Assembly (NCBI RefSeq): GCF_002954775.1
Contig: NZ_PJME01000020.1
Coordinates: 1 to 64,000 of the forward strand
Direction: 5' to 3'
Origin: Streptomyces geranii
GTDB taxonomy: Bacteria; Actinomycetota; Actinomycetes; Streptomycetales; Streptomycetaceae
DNA length: 64,000 nucleotides
Position 1 is the first letter of the stretch; every line of letters starts with the position of its first letter. The position numbers were made by a program, and so were the translations under genes. The notes beneath the pieces were generated by a model. That model made no database searches. It worked only from the letters and a program-made list of their open reading frames with translations, and was not told the DNA's origin. Of the stretch, positions 35,635 through 44,812 are shown one piece after another.

Positions 35635-37112
35635 GCGGCCGGCTGATGCCGTGCAGCCCGGCGGAGATCGGGGCGCTGTTCCTGTTCGAGAAGCTGACCG
35701 CCGAACAGTTGGGGCGGCTGTGCAGCGAGGGCCGGGTCGAACTGTTCGATCCCGGGCCGGTGTTCGCCGAGGGCGACCCGGCGACCTGCTTCTACGTGAT
35801 GATCGAGGGCACGGTCGTCCTGTCGCGCCGGGTGGGCGGCGACGACGTCGAGGTGAGCCGTACGTCGCAGTCCGGGGTGTACGCGGGGGCCGTGCAGGCC
35901 TATCTCGGGGACGAGAAACCGCAGGTGTACCGGAACTCGTTGCGGGTGTCGGAGCCGACCCGGTTCTTCGTGCTGCCCGCCGACTCGTTCTCGGGCATCA
36001 TGCACGAGTGGTTCCCGATGGCGGTCCATCTCCTGGAGGGCCTGTTCCTCGGTACGCAGAGCACCCAGCGGGCCGTCGGGCAGCGGGAACGGCTGCTGGC
36101 GCTGGGCTCGTTGTCCGCCGGGCTCACCCATGAGCTGAACAACCCGGCCGCGGCGGCCGTCCGGGCCACGTCCTCGTTGCGGGACCGGGTCGGCCACATG
36201 CGGCACAAGCTCGGGGTCATCGCCTCGGGCCCCTACCAGCGTGACGCCCTGAAGTCCCTGGTCGAGATCCAGGAGCGTACGGCCGAGCGGGTCGCCAAGG
36301 CACAGCCGCTGAGCCCGCTCGAAGCGTCCGACCGCGAGGACGAACTCGCCGACTGGCTCGACGACCACGGCATCCAGAACGGCTGGCAGATCGCACCGAA
36401 CTTCGTGCAGGGCGGTCTCGACGTCGACTGGCTCGAACAGGTCGCTGCGGCCGTCGACGACGAGATCCTCCAGGCGGCCGTCGGCTGGCTCAACTACACG
36501 GTCGAGACCGAGCTGTTGATGTCCGAGATCGAGGACTCCACGGCCCGCATCTCGCACCTCGTCAACGCCGCCAAGCAGTACTCGCAGCTGGACCGGGCCC
36601 CCTACCAGGTGGCCGACGTGCACGAACTCCTCGACAGCACGCTGCTGATGCTGTCGGGCAAGTTCGGTCCGCTCGTCAAGGTCGTGAAGGAGTACGACCG
36701 TTCGCTGCCGAGGATCCCGGCCTATCCGGCCGAGCTGAACCAGGTGTGGACGAACCTCATCGACAACGCGGTCTCCGCGATCAACGGGGCGGGGGTGGAA
36801 GGGACGTTGACCGTCAGGACCGCCCTCGTGCACGACCAGCTCCTCGTGGAGTTCCGCGACACGGGACCGGGCGTACCTGCGGAGATCCGCGGCCGGATCT
36901 TCGACCCGTTCTTCACCACCAAGCCGGTCGGCGAGGGCACCGGCCTGGGCCTCGACATCAGCTGGCGGATCGTCGTCAACAAGCACCACGGCGACCTCAA
37001 GGTCGAGTCGGTGCCCGGCGACACCCGCTTCCAGGTCCTCCTCCCCCTCACCGCCGTCGACCCCGACAACGCCACAGCCCTGGAACCCGACCCGGCCGAG
37101 GAGCCGTCATGA
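35631..37112 (+). CDS. histidine kinase with N-terminal cyclic nucleotide-binding domain
   Basis: A 493-aa cytosolic sensor kinase. A Crp-type cyclic-nucleotide-binding barrel (about 14-135) is followed by a dimerisation helix with phospho-acceptor His167 in GLTHELNNPAAA and an insertion of about 150 residues. A HATPase domain completes it: N box NLIDNAVSAING, G1 DTGPGVP and DPFFTTKPVGEGTGLGL. The GTG at 35631 overlaps the stop of the preceding gene by 4 nt. The partner is presumably the receiver domain of that protein. Binding of a cyclic nucleotide is inferred from the fold only. Confidence 0.9.
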   Translation: MSGRLMPCSPAEIGALFLFEKLTAEQLGRLCSEGRVELFDPGPVFAEGDPATCFYVMIEGTVVLSRRVGGDDVEVSRTSQSGVYAGAVQAYLGDEKPQVYRNSLRVSEPTRFFVLPADSFSGIMHEWFPMAVHLLEGLFLGTQSTQRAVGQRERLLALGSLSAGLTHELNNPAAAAVRATSSLRDRVGHMRHKLGVIASGPYQRDALKSLVEIQERTAERVAKAQPLSPLEASDREDELADWLDDHGIQNGWQIAPNFVQGGLDVDWLEQVAAAVDDEILQAAVGWLNYTVETELLMSEIEDSTARISHLVNAAKQYSQLDRAPYQVADVHELLDSTLLMLSGKFGPLVKVVKEYDRSLPRIPAYPAELNQVWTNLIDNAVSAINGAGVEGTLTVRTALVHDQLLVEFRDTGPGVPAEIRGRIFDPFFTTKPVGEGTGLGLDISWRIVVNKHHGDLKVESVPGDTRFQVLLPLTAVDPDNATALEPDPAEEPS

Positions 37113-37459
37113 CCAAGGACACCGGAATCGACCCCAGCGTCCCGCCCAGCGGTGCCGGATGCGTCGAGTGCGACGCCGCCGGCGGCTGGTGGTTCCATCT
37201 GCGGCGCTGCGCCGAGTGCGGCCACATCGGCTGCTGCGACGACTCCCCCGCCAAGCACGCCACCGGCCACTTCAAGGAGACCGGCCACCCGGTGATCCGC
37301 AGCTACGAGCCCGGCGAGGCCTGGTTCTGGAACTTCGAGACGAACGAACTGTACGAGTCGGGCCCGGCCCTGGCGCCCCCGGCCAGCCACCCGACGGACC
37401 AGCCCGCTCCGGGACCGGCGGGACGCGTACCGGCGAACTGGGCGCAGACGCTGCGCTGA
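37109..37459 (+). CDS. UBP-type zinc finger protein
   Basis: A 116-aa protein. Residues about 18-75 form a ZnF-UBP domain with the expected ligands: C-x-x-C in CVECDAAGG, CAECGHIGCC, then HATGHF and KETGHPVIRSYE, followed by AWFWNF. In eukaryotes this domain binds the ubiquitin C-terminus; bacteria lack ubiquitin, so the ligand is unknown (a diglycine-like tail is only a guess). The C-terminal 35 residues are Pro-rich. The ATG at 37109 overlaps the kinase stop (ATGA), making it the third coupled gene of the operon. Confidence 0.85.
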   Translation: MTKDTGIDPSVPPSGAGCVECDAAGGWWFHLRRCAECGHIGCCDDSPAKHATGHFKETGHPVIRSYEPGEAWFWNFETNELYESGPALAPPASHPTDQPAPGPAGRVPANWAQTLR

Positions 37460-37505
37460 GGCCTCGTCGGCCCAGGTTGTCAGTGGTGCGTGTCAGGATT
37501 CAGTT

Positions 37506-40500
37506 GTGCCGCAGAACCTGTTCAACACCCCTCTCATCGGCCGGGACGACGAGCTGAGCCGTCTCTCCGGTGTGCTCGACCGTGCCCGGCTCCGGGAGGC
37601 CCGGGCCGTGCTCATCGCCGGGGACGCCGGGGTGGGCAAGACGCGGGTGCTCGCCGAGGTCGCCGGGCGGGCCTCGGAGCGGGGGATGACCGTGCTCACG
37701 GGGCACTGTGTCGATCTCGGTGACGTCGGTCTGCCCTATCTGCCGTTCACCGAGATCCTGGGGGTGCTGGCCGCCGACGAGCGGTTCGCGGAGGCGTTCG
37801 CCGCGCATCCCGTGGTCGGGCGGCTCCTCGGGGGCGGACCCGAGGAGGGGGTGCGGGACGCCGGTGGGCGGCTGCGGCTGTTCGAGGGCATGGCCGGGCT
37901 GCTGGCCCGGGCGACCGAGGTCGCGCCGCTGCTGCTCGTCCTGGAGGACCTGCACTGGGCCGACCAGTCCTCCCGGGACCTGCTGCGGTTCCTGCTCAGC
38001 CGGGGTGTGCTCCAGGGGCCCACGGGCGGGTCGCCCGGGCACCGGCTCGCGGTGTTCGCGTCGTACCGCGCGGACGACCTCCACCGCCGGCATCCGCTGC
38101 GTCCGCTGCTGGCGGAGCTGGTGCGGCTGCCCGCCGTGGAGCGGCTGGAGCTGCGGCCGATGGACGACGCCGAGGTGGCCCGGCTGGTGCGCGCGCTGGG
38201 CGAGACACCGCTGTCCGACACGACGGTACGGCGGATCGTCGAGCGGGCCGAGGGCAACGCCTTCTACGCGGAGGAGCTGCTCGCGGCCACCGACACGGAG
38301 TCGGGCGGGGTGCCCAGCGGGCTCGCCGACGTCCTCCTCATCCGCTTCGAGCAACTGTCCGACACCGCTCAGCAGGTGCTGCGTACGGCCGCTGTCGCGG
38401 GGCGGCGCGTCGAGCACGACCTGCTGAGCGACGCGGTCCGGCTGCCGGAGGACGAGCTGGAGTCGGCGCTGCGCGAGGCCGTCGGACGGCAATTGCTCGT
38501 CCCCGGGGAAGGGGACACGTACTCCTTCCGGCACGCGCTGGCCCGCGAGGCGGTCTACGCCGACCTGCTGCCGGGCGAGCGGTCGCGGCTGCACGGGGCG
38601 TTCGCGCGGCTGCTGTCCGGGCGGGGCCGCCTGCCCGAGAGTGCGGCGGAGCGGGCCCACCACTACCGGGAGAGCCACGACCTGGCCGAGGCGCTCACGG
38701 CGTCACTGGAGGCCGCCGGGCACGCCGACTGCGTGGGCGCTCCCGCGGAGGAGCTACGGCATCTGGAGGCGGCCCTCGACATGTGGCCGGCGGTGGAGGC
38801 GGGCGCGCGTCCCACGGGTGAGGGTCTCGACACGGTGACGCTGATGCTGCGGGCCTCCGCAGCCGCCGCGCACGCCGGGGAGTCGCACCGCGCGGTGTCG
38901 CTGACCCGGGCCGCGCTCGCCGGGATCGGCCAGGACACGGACGCCGAACTCGCGGCCCGGGTCCGCTACACGCTGGCCGACAACCTGATGAACGTCGACC
39001 ATCTGGCGGCGGCCTTCGCCTACAGCAGCGAGGCGCTCGCCATGATCCCGGCCGATCCGCCGTCGCGGACGTGGGTGTGGGCGGCGGCCACCCATGTCAT
39101 GGCGGCCCGGCAGATGGGCGACGACGACACCGCGCTCCGGGTGGCCCGGCAGGCACTCTCGGCCGCCGAGGAGTTGCAGGCCCTCGACGCACAGGCCGAC
39201 CTCATGATCTCCGTGGTCGCTCTCGGGGCAGGTGGACGTCGCACGCCCGAGGCCCGCGAGCGGCTGCGGGAGGCGCGGGAACTGGCCCGGCGGGCGGGCA
39301 GTTCGCCGGTGGAGATGCGGGCCCTGTTCAGTCTCGCGATCGGCTGTTTCGAGTCCGGGCTGCCGGAGGAGTCCCTGCCGTGGCTGACCGAGGGCCTGGA
39401 CCGGGCCCGCCGCGCAGGACTGCTCTCGTCTCCCTATCCCCGGGAGATGCGATACCTGCAGTCCCTGGTGCTGTACACCCTGGGCCGCTGGGACGAGTGC
39501 GTCCGCGCGGCGACGGCCGACACCGAGGTGCTCCCCGCGGCTGCCGGTTTCGTGGCGGGACCTTCGCTGTACGTGGCACTGGCACGCGGCGACCTGGGCG
39601 CCGTCGACCGTGCCCGGGCCCTGCTCGACGGCCCGTTCGACTGGATGGCGACGCTGATCGCGGGCATCGTGCTCACGGACGTCGCGGCCCTGGCGGGGGA
39701 CCCGGAGGCGGCCGTGGAGCGGGTGCACACCACGGTGAAGGCGCTCACCGACGACGCCGGGGCCCGCCCGGAGGTGGCGGTCCGGCTCGCCGCCCTCGCC
39801 CTGGCCGCCGTCGCCGACACGGCCGTACGGCTGCGGGCGTCCGGCGACGAGGCGGGGACACGGCGCTGGACGGACACGGCGGCGGACCTGCTGGAAGTGG
39901 CCCGAGCCCGCGCCCTGAGCAGCCGGGACGGCACCCCGCAGGGCCCGGAAGGACTGGCCTGGCTGGCCCGCGCCGAGGCGGAGTGGACCCGGGCGACGGC
40001 CGGTCCCGGGGAGGCGGCGGCCTGGGAGCGGGCGGTCACGGCGTTCGGCTTCGGCGAGGTGTACGAAGAAGCACGCTGCAGAAGGCGGTTCGCGGAGGCA
40101 CTGCTGGCGGAGGGCCACCGCGAGGAAGCTGCCGTCCAGGCCAGAACCACCCGCGAAACGGCGGTACGTCTGGGCGCCGCACCCCTCCTCAAGGAGGTGG
40201 ACGCCCTGATCCGCCGGGGCCGACTCACCGCCCCGTCGGCCTCAGAGGACACGGTTGCCGCGCCCTCACCTCTCACGGCCCGCGAACAGGACGTCCTACG
40301 CCTCCTCGCCCTCGGCCGCAGCAACCGCCGGATCGGCGAGGAACTGTTCATCAGCGGCAAGACGGCCAGCGTCCACGTCTCGAACATCCTGGCCAAGCTG
40401 GGGGCCACGAGCCGGGGTGAGGCGGTTGCGGTGGCTTACCGGGAGGGGTTGATCCCGTCGGCCGGGGAGGCGGACACCGGGGCGAAGCCCCGGAGGGAGC

Positions 40501-40520
40501 CGACACCGGGCTCGGGCTGA
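37506..40520 (+). CDS. LuxR-family large ATP-binding (LAL) transcriptional regulator
   Basis: A 1004-aa regulator. The N-terminal AAA/STAND ATPase has Walker A GDAGVGKT (about residue 40) and Walker B LLLVLEDLHWADQ. A long helical repeat region fills the middle. A C-terminal LuxR helix-turn-helix follows (LTAREQDVLRLLALGRSNRR, then GKTASVHVSNILAKLG). LAL proteins commonly activate catabolic or secondary-metabolite genes. The GTG at 37506 begins directly before LFNTPLIGRDDEL; no strong ribosome site is seen. It stands alone, 47 bp after the UBP zinc finger gene. The target genes are unknown. Confidence 0.92.
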   Translation: MPQNLFNTPLIGRDDELSRLSGVLDRARLREARAVLIAGDAGVGKTRVLAEVAGRASERGMTVLTGHCVDLGDVGLPYLPFTEILGVLAADERFAEAFAAHPVVGRLLGGGPEEGVRDAGGRLRLFEGMAGLLARATEVAPLLLVLEDLHWADQSSRDLLRFLLSRGVLQGPTGGSPGHRLAVFASYRADDLHRRHPLRPLLAELVRLPAVERLELRPMDDAEVARLVRALGETPLSDTTVRRIVERAEGNAFYAEELLAATDTESGGVPSGLADVLLIRFEQLSDTAQQVLRTAAVAGRRVEHDLLSDAVRLPEDELESALREAVGRQLLVPGEGDTYSFRHALAREAVYADLLPGERSRLHGAFARLLSGRGRLPESAAERAHHYRESHDLAEALTASLEAAGHADCVGAPAEELRHLEAALDMWPAVEAGARPTGEGLDTVTLMLRASAAAAHAGESHRAVSLTRAALAGIGQDTDAELAARVRYTLADNLMNVDHLAAAFAYSSEALAMIPADPPSRTWVWAAATHVMAARQMGDDDTALRVARQALSAAEELQALDAQADLMISVVALGAGGRRTPEARERLREARELARRAGSSPVEMRALFSLAIGCFESGLPEESLPWLTEGLDRARRAGLLSSPYPREMRYLQSLVLYTLGRWDECVRAATADTEVLPAAAGFVAGPSLYVALARGDLGAVDRARALLDGPFDWMATLIAGIVLTDVAALAGDPEAAVERVHTTVKALTDDAGARPEVAVRLAALALAAVADTAVRLRASGDEAGTRRWTDTAADLLEVARARALSSRDGTPQGPEGLAWLARAEAEWTRATAGPGEAAAWERAVTAFGFGEVYEEARCRRRFAEALLAEGHREEAAVQARTTRETAVRLGAAPLLKEVDALIRRGRLTAPSASEDTVAAPSPLTAREQDVLRLLALGRSNRRIGEELFISGKTASVHVSNILAKLGATSRGEAVAVAYREGLIPSAGEADTGAKPRREPTPGSG

Positions 40521-40559
40521 CCACGCAGGCCTGGCCTGCTGTCGATGGGGCGGCTGCGG

Positions 40560-41210
40560 GTGCGCGGGCACCGGATATCTGGGGGCTGGTGGCCTGACGA
40601 CGCCCGGTGCCGCTGGTCCGGCACTTCGGAGCCACCGGTGCCGAGCCGACTGCGACCGACCCGGCGGCGCTGATCCGGCACGGCTGGCCAGGCGGCGGCT
40701 GGGCTGGGCTGGGCTGGCGCCAAGGGTCCAGCACTTCCAGGCCAGCACGGCCGATCCTGCACGGCCGACCCGGCGGCAGCTGATCCGGCGCCACTGGCCC
40801 GGCACTTCCGGGCCGGTGCTCCCGGTCCGGCTACGACCGATCCGCCGCCGATTCGGCACGACCGGCCGGACAGCACCCAATCCCCCGCCACTGGCCCGGC
40901 ACTTCCCGGCCAGCGCTTTCCCTCCGGCTACGACCGATCCGGCACGACCGGCCCAGCGGCAGCTCATCCGGCGCTCCCGGCCCGTCGCCGGGTATCCGGT
41001 GCTGCTCGTCCGACTGGGGCCTAACCGGCGCCAACTGGCCCGGTACTTCCCGCCCGGACGCGACCGATCCCGTACCGCTGATCGGCGCTTCTGCCCCGGC
41101 ACTACCAATCCGGCGGCAACTGCTCAGGCACCGCCGGCCCGACTCCACCTGGTCCAGCATCACCGCTCCAGCTACGCCCATCCCACGCCACTGGCCCGCC
41201 ACCACCAGGT
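40560..41210. repeat. degenerate intergenic repeat array
   Basis: The 726-bp gap between the convergent LAL and ROK genes is filled with diverged copies of a motif close to CACTGGCCCGGCACTTCC. Copies lie near 40612, 40723, 40790, 40888, 41032 and 41189, alternating with GCTACGACCGATCCG-like blocks near 40832, 40929 and 41060. Spacing varies from about 65 to 145 bp. Long open frames here are a by-product of the high GC content. I see no gene in it. It may be a decayed minisatellite. Confidence 0.6.
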
Positions 41211-41246
41211 CGGCGCCACCGGTCCGGCACCACACGCCCCCTCCCC

Positions 41247-42419
41247 TCACCGATCCGCCCTGACGAACCCCCGGATAGCCGTCGCCGCCGCCCCCCGCGC
41301 CCACTCCTCGAAGGGCAGCGGGCGGGTCACCAGGTCGCAATGGGCCGCCGAGCCGAAGGCTGTGGCTGTGAAGGCGTCGCGGATCTGTTCGGCGAAGAGG
41401 TCGTACGCGGCCAGGCCCTCGCCGGAGATGATCACCCGCTCGGGGCCGAGCAGGTTCGCCACCGTCGCGATGCCCCGGCCGATCGCCTCGCCGGCCCTGG
41501 CGTACACCTCCCGTGCTCCGGGGTGCCCGGCGTGGGCCAGGGCGAGTGCCTCGGCGCTGTCCGTGATCGGGGTGCCCGTGATCTCCCCGACCCTGGCGGC
41601 GATCTCCGCGTCGCCCGCGTATGCCTGCAGACAGCCCCGTCGGCCGCAGTGGCAGGGCGGGCCCGCCGAGTCGATGGTGATGTGTCCGATCTCGCCGGCC
41701 ACCGAGTGCGCCCCCGCGACCACGCGGCCGTGGACCACGAGCCCGCAGCCGATGCCCGCGCCGACGGTGACCACGGCGAAGTCGGACAGTCCCACGCCCG
41801 CGCCGAACCACTGCTCGGCGACCGTGAGGGCACGTACGTCGTTGTCGACCGTGACGGGCAGGCCCGTGGTCATGGCGGCGAGTTCGGCGAGTGGTACGTC
41901 ACGCCACTCCAGGAACGGTGAGTAGCGAACCGTCCCTTGCGCGCGGTCGACCTCGCCGGCGACCGCGATGCCGCAGCCCAGCACCGGTACCCCGAAGCCG
42001 TCCGCCTCGGTGAGCAGTTCCCGGACCAGTTCGGCGAGCGAGGCCAGTACCGCCTTGGGGGCACGGGTGGGCAGCGGGAGGTGGCGGGCGACGCGGATGC
42101 GGCAGCACAGGTCGGTGAGGACGCCGAAGATCTCGTCGCCGGTGATCTTGACGCCGATGAACAGGGCCCGGCCGCCGTCGACCCGGACCAGGCTCGCGGG
42201 CCGCCCCAGCAGCGGGCGGGTCTCCGCGTCCGCGTCCTCGACCAGATAGCCCGCCTCGATCAGCGGACGGACCGCCTTCGTGACGGCGGCGGCCGACAGT
42301 CCCGCGCGCCGGGCGACGTCCGCGCGGGTGAGCGGGCCGTGCGACAGGACGGTGGTGAAGATCTGCGAGGCGGCCGGCGTGTGGGCCGGAAACACCTCGG
42401 CGCGGAGGGGCGGGGGCAT
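41247..42419 (-). CDS. ROK-family transcriptional regulator
   Basis: A 390-aa sugar-responsive repressor. An N-terminal winged helix (LTRADVARRAGLSAAAVTKA) precedes a ROK sugar-kinase-like domain. That domain has the zinc-binding motif CHCGRRGCLQAY and H-I-T-I-D upstream of it. The ATP phosphate loop of true kinases is weak, as usual for regulators such as NagC/XylR. It is divergent from the alpha-galactosidase gene with a 149-bp gap, so galactoside or a related sugar is the likely inducer and the enzyme gene the target. Confidence 0.9.
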   Translation of the reverse strand: MPPPLRAEVFPAHTPAASQIFTTVLSHGPLTRADVARRAGLSAAAVTKAVRPLIEAGYLVEDADAETRPLLGRPASLVRVDGGRALFIGVKITGDEIFGVLTDLCCRIRVARHLPLPTRAPKAVLASLAELVRELLTEADGFGVPVLGCGIAVAGEVDRAQGTVRYSPFLEWRDVPLAELAAMTTGLPVTVDNDVRALTVAEQWFGAGVGLSDFAVVTVGAGIGCGLVVHGRVVAGAHSVAGEIGHITIDSAGPPCHCGRRGCLQAYAGDAEIAARVGEITGTPITDSAEALALAHAGHPGAREVYARAGEAIGRGIATVANLLGPERVIISGEGLAAYDLFAEQIRDAFTATAFGSAAHCDLVTRPLPFEEWARGAAATAIRGFVRADR

Positions 42420-42568
42420 GGCCGGAATCTACGGTCGCTTATTTTCCACTGTCAATGAAAGAAGCATGGATGAGACGAAGCACCATTGTTACCGCCCTTA
42501 GACTTGCGAAAGACCGAAACAGAACCCCCATTGACACATGATCGATGGTCACGCGAACGTGAGGCACC
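42420..42568. promoter_or_regulatory. divergent promoter region of ROK regulator and alpha-galactosidase
   Basis: A relatively A/T-rich gap for this genome. It contains the dyad-like TTTTCCACTGTCAATGAAA (42440-42458) and a TTGACA hexamer at 42531-42536 pointing to the alpha-galactosidase. GAGG at 42561-42564 is its ribosome site. The first element is a candidate ROK operator. Confidence 0.35.
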
Positions 42569-44698
42569 ATGCCGCTGATCTCCCACGACCCGGACACCGG
42601 GGTCTGGCTGCTGACGACCCCGCGCACGTCGTACGCACTGCGGATCGACGAGACCGGGGCGCCCTGTCATCTCGCGTGGGGGCCGCGGCTGACCCTGTCG
42701 GAGGCCGGCGCGCTCGCCACCCCGGCGCAGGACATGACGAGCAGCTTCGAGGGCCGGCCTCCGGTGGGCGAGGAACTCCCGGTCGACGGCGGCACGCGAT
42801 ACGGCCCGCCCTCGCTCCAGGTCCGGTACGCGGACTCCTCCCGTGGCTTCGAGTGGGTGCCGACCGGTCACCAGATCCTCGAACCGGCGTCCGGGGCGAG
42901 CGAGCTGGTGCTGGAGTTCCGCGACCGCCGCTACCCCCTGCATGTCGCCCTGCACTACGCGGTCCGCGCCGACACGGACGTCATCGAGCGCCGGACCGTC
43001 ATCCGCAACACCGGTGACGAGCATCTCGACCTGCTGCGCGCCGACTCCGCCGCCTGGTCGCTGCCGCCGCTGCCCGGCTACCGGCTCAGCCATGTCACCG
43101 GCCAGTGGTCGGCCGAGAGCCAACTGCGCCGCGACGCCCTGCCGTTCGGCGAGACCGTGCTGACCAGTCGGCGCGGTATCACGAGTCACCACGCCAACCC
43201 CTGGGTGATGCTCGACTCGGGCGAGGCGACCGAGGAGCACGGCCGGGTCTGGAGCGCGGCCCTTGCCTGGAGCGGGAGTTGGCGGATCACGGCCCAGCGG
43301 ACCCCCGACGGGCTGGCTGGCTTCACCGGAGGCGTCGGCCACGAGGGGACGTCGGTACCCCTCGCGCCGGGCGAGGAGTTCGCCACGCCGGTGTTCGCCG
43401 GGCTGTGCACGGACGGCGGGTTCGGGGCGGCGAGCCGTGCCTGGCACGCGTACACGACGACCCATGTGCTGACCCACGCGCGCGAGACGGCGCCGGTGCT
43501 CTACAACTCGTGGGAGGCCACCGGCTTCGACGTCGACGAGGCGAGCCAGAAGGCGCTGGCCGAGCGGGCCTCGATGCTCGGGGTGGAGCTGTACGTCGTG
43601 GACGACGGCTGGTTCGGGGCGCGGCGCAGTGACCGTGCGGGGCTCGGTGACTGGACGCCGACTCCGGAGCGCTTCCCCGAGGGGCTCGGTCCGCTGGCCG
43701 ACGCCGTGCACCGGCTCGGGATGCGGTTCGGGATCTGGGTCGAGCCGGAGATGGTCAATCCGGACAGCGCGCTGTACCGCGAGCACCCGGACTGGGTGCT
43801 GCACGTCCCCGGGCGGGCCCGGACCGAGATGCGCAACCAGCTCGTCCTGAACTTCGCGCGGGACGATGTGGCGGACTGGGCGTACGGCTGGCTGACCCGG
43901 CTGGTCGGGGACCACGGGGTCGACTTCCTCAAGTGGGACATGAACCGGGCGTTCGGCGAGTCGGGCTGGGCGGAGCGGCCGGACGGCAACGACCGGCTGT
44001 GGACGCGGTACGTCGAGAATCTGTACGGCGTCATCGACCGGCTGCGCGCCGATCATCCCGGGCTGCGGGTGGAGACGTGCAGTGGCGGCGGCGGCCGGAT
44101 CGACCTGGGCATCCTCTCCCGTACGGACCAGGCGTGGACGTCCGACAACACGGACGCGGTGGACCGGCTGGCGATCCAGCACGGGTTCGCGCAGGTGTAC
44201 CCGGCGCGGGCCATGTCGGCGTGGGTGACCGACGTGCCCAACCAGCTCACGTCGCGTTCGGTGCCGCTGCGGTTCCGTTTCCATGTGGCGATGTGCGGGC
44301 TGTTGGGCATCGGCGGCGATCTCACGCACTGGTCCGAGGAGGAGCTGGCGGAGGGCGCGGCGCTGGTCGCCGAGTACAAGGCGGTGCGGCATGTGGTGCA
44401 GCAGGGTGAGCTGTACCGGCTGTCCGGGCCGCTCGGGGAGGAGCCGACGGTCGTGCAGTACGTCGGCGAGGGCGGGACGGAGGCGCTGGTGCTGGGCTTC
44501 CGGTACGGGCCCCGGCACGGGCTCCCGGCGATTCCGGTACGGCTGCGGGGGCTGACGCCCGGCGCCCGGTACCGGGACGCGCGCACGGGTGCCGTGCATC
44601 ACGCGAACGTGCTGAGCGAGTACGGGATGCGGCTCGATCTCGCGCCCGGCGACTGGTCCAGCACCGCCGTGCATCTGGTGCGCGTCGAGGAGGCGTAG
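42569..44698 (+). CDS. alpha-galactosidase, GH36
   Basis: A 709-aa glycoside hydrolase that releases terminal alpha-galactose. The N-terminal beta-supersandwich is followed by a (beta/alpha)8 barrel with the nucleophile Asp457 in FLKWDMNR and acid/base Asp526 in TSDNTDAVDR. The ETCSGGGGRIDLG segment before the acid/base is typical of the family. A C-terminal beta domain ends the protein. No signal peptide is present, so it acts on imported oligosaccharides such as melibiose or raffinose. It is controlled in all likelihood by the divergent ROK gene. Confidence 0.94.
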   Translation: MPLISHDPDTGVWLLTTPRTSYALRIDETGAPCHLAWGPRLTLSEAGALATPAQDMTSSFEGRPPVGEELPVDGGTRYGPPSLQVRYADSSRGFEWVPTGHQILEPASGASELVLEFRDRRYPLHVALHYAVRADTDVIERRTVIRNTGDEHLDLLRADSAAWSLPPLPGYRLSHVTGQWSAESQLRRDALPFGETVLTSRRGITSHHANPWVMLDSGEATEEHGRVWSAALAWSGSWRITAQRTPDGLAGFTGGVGHEGTSVPLAPGEEFATPVFAGLCTDGGFGAASRAWHAYTTTHVLTHARETAPVLYNSWEATGFDVDEASQKALAERASMLGVELYVVDDGWFGARRSDRAGLGDWTPTPERFPEGLGPLADAVHRLGMRFGIWVEPEMVNPDSALYREHPDWVLHVPGRARTEMRNQLVLNFARDDVADWAYGWLTRLVGDHGVDFLKWDMNRAFGESGWAERPDGNDRLWTRYVENLYGVIDRLRADHPGLRVETCSGGGGRIDLGILSRTDQAWTSDNTDAVDRLAIQHGFAQVYPARAMSAWVTDVPNQLTSRSVPLRFRFHVAMCGLLGIGGDLTHWSEEELAEGAALVAEYKAVRHVVQQGELYRLSGPLGEEPTVVQYVGEGGTEALVLGFRYGPRHGLPAIPVRLRGLTPGARYRDARTGAVHHANVLSEYGMRLDLAPGDWSSTAVHLVRVEEA

Positions 44699-44754
44699 CG
44701 AGTCGCTACCCGGCCGATCGCTGTCGTCGGCCGGGGAACTGCGGCGCCCTGGCC

Positions 44755-44776
44755 GGGCGTTATAGGGGCAACGCCC
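44755..44776. promoter_or_regulatory. short inverted repeat upstream of the TerD-CAP gene
   Basis: Perfect 7-bp arms GGGCGTT (44755-44761) and AACGCCC (44770-44776) with an 8-nt loop, about 40 bp before the start codon. It could be an operator or an mRNA 5' hairpin. Confidence 0.3.
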
Positions 44777-44812
44777 CCATGGGGCACGAACGACGACCCC
44801 AGGGCAGGCGCG

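Noticed and set aside
35205..36989. (-) strand frame of 594 codons opposite the histidine kinase
   Set aside because: Antisense shadow; no ribosome site or domain, while the kinase has all its motifs.
40816..41925. Open frames of over 300 codons on both strands in the LAL-ROK gap
   Set aside because: They translate the degenerate repeat into low-complexity sequence, and one overlaps the ROK gene.
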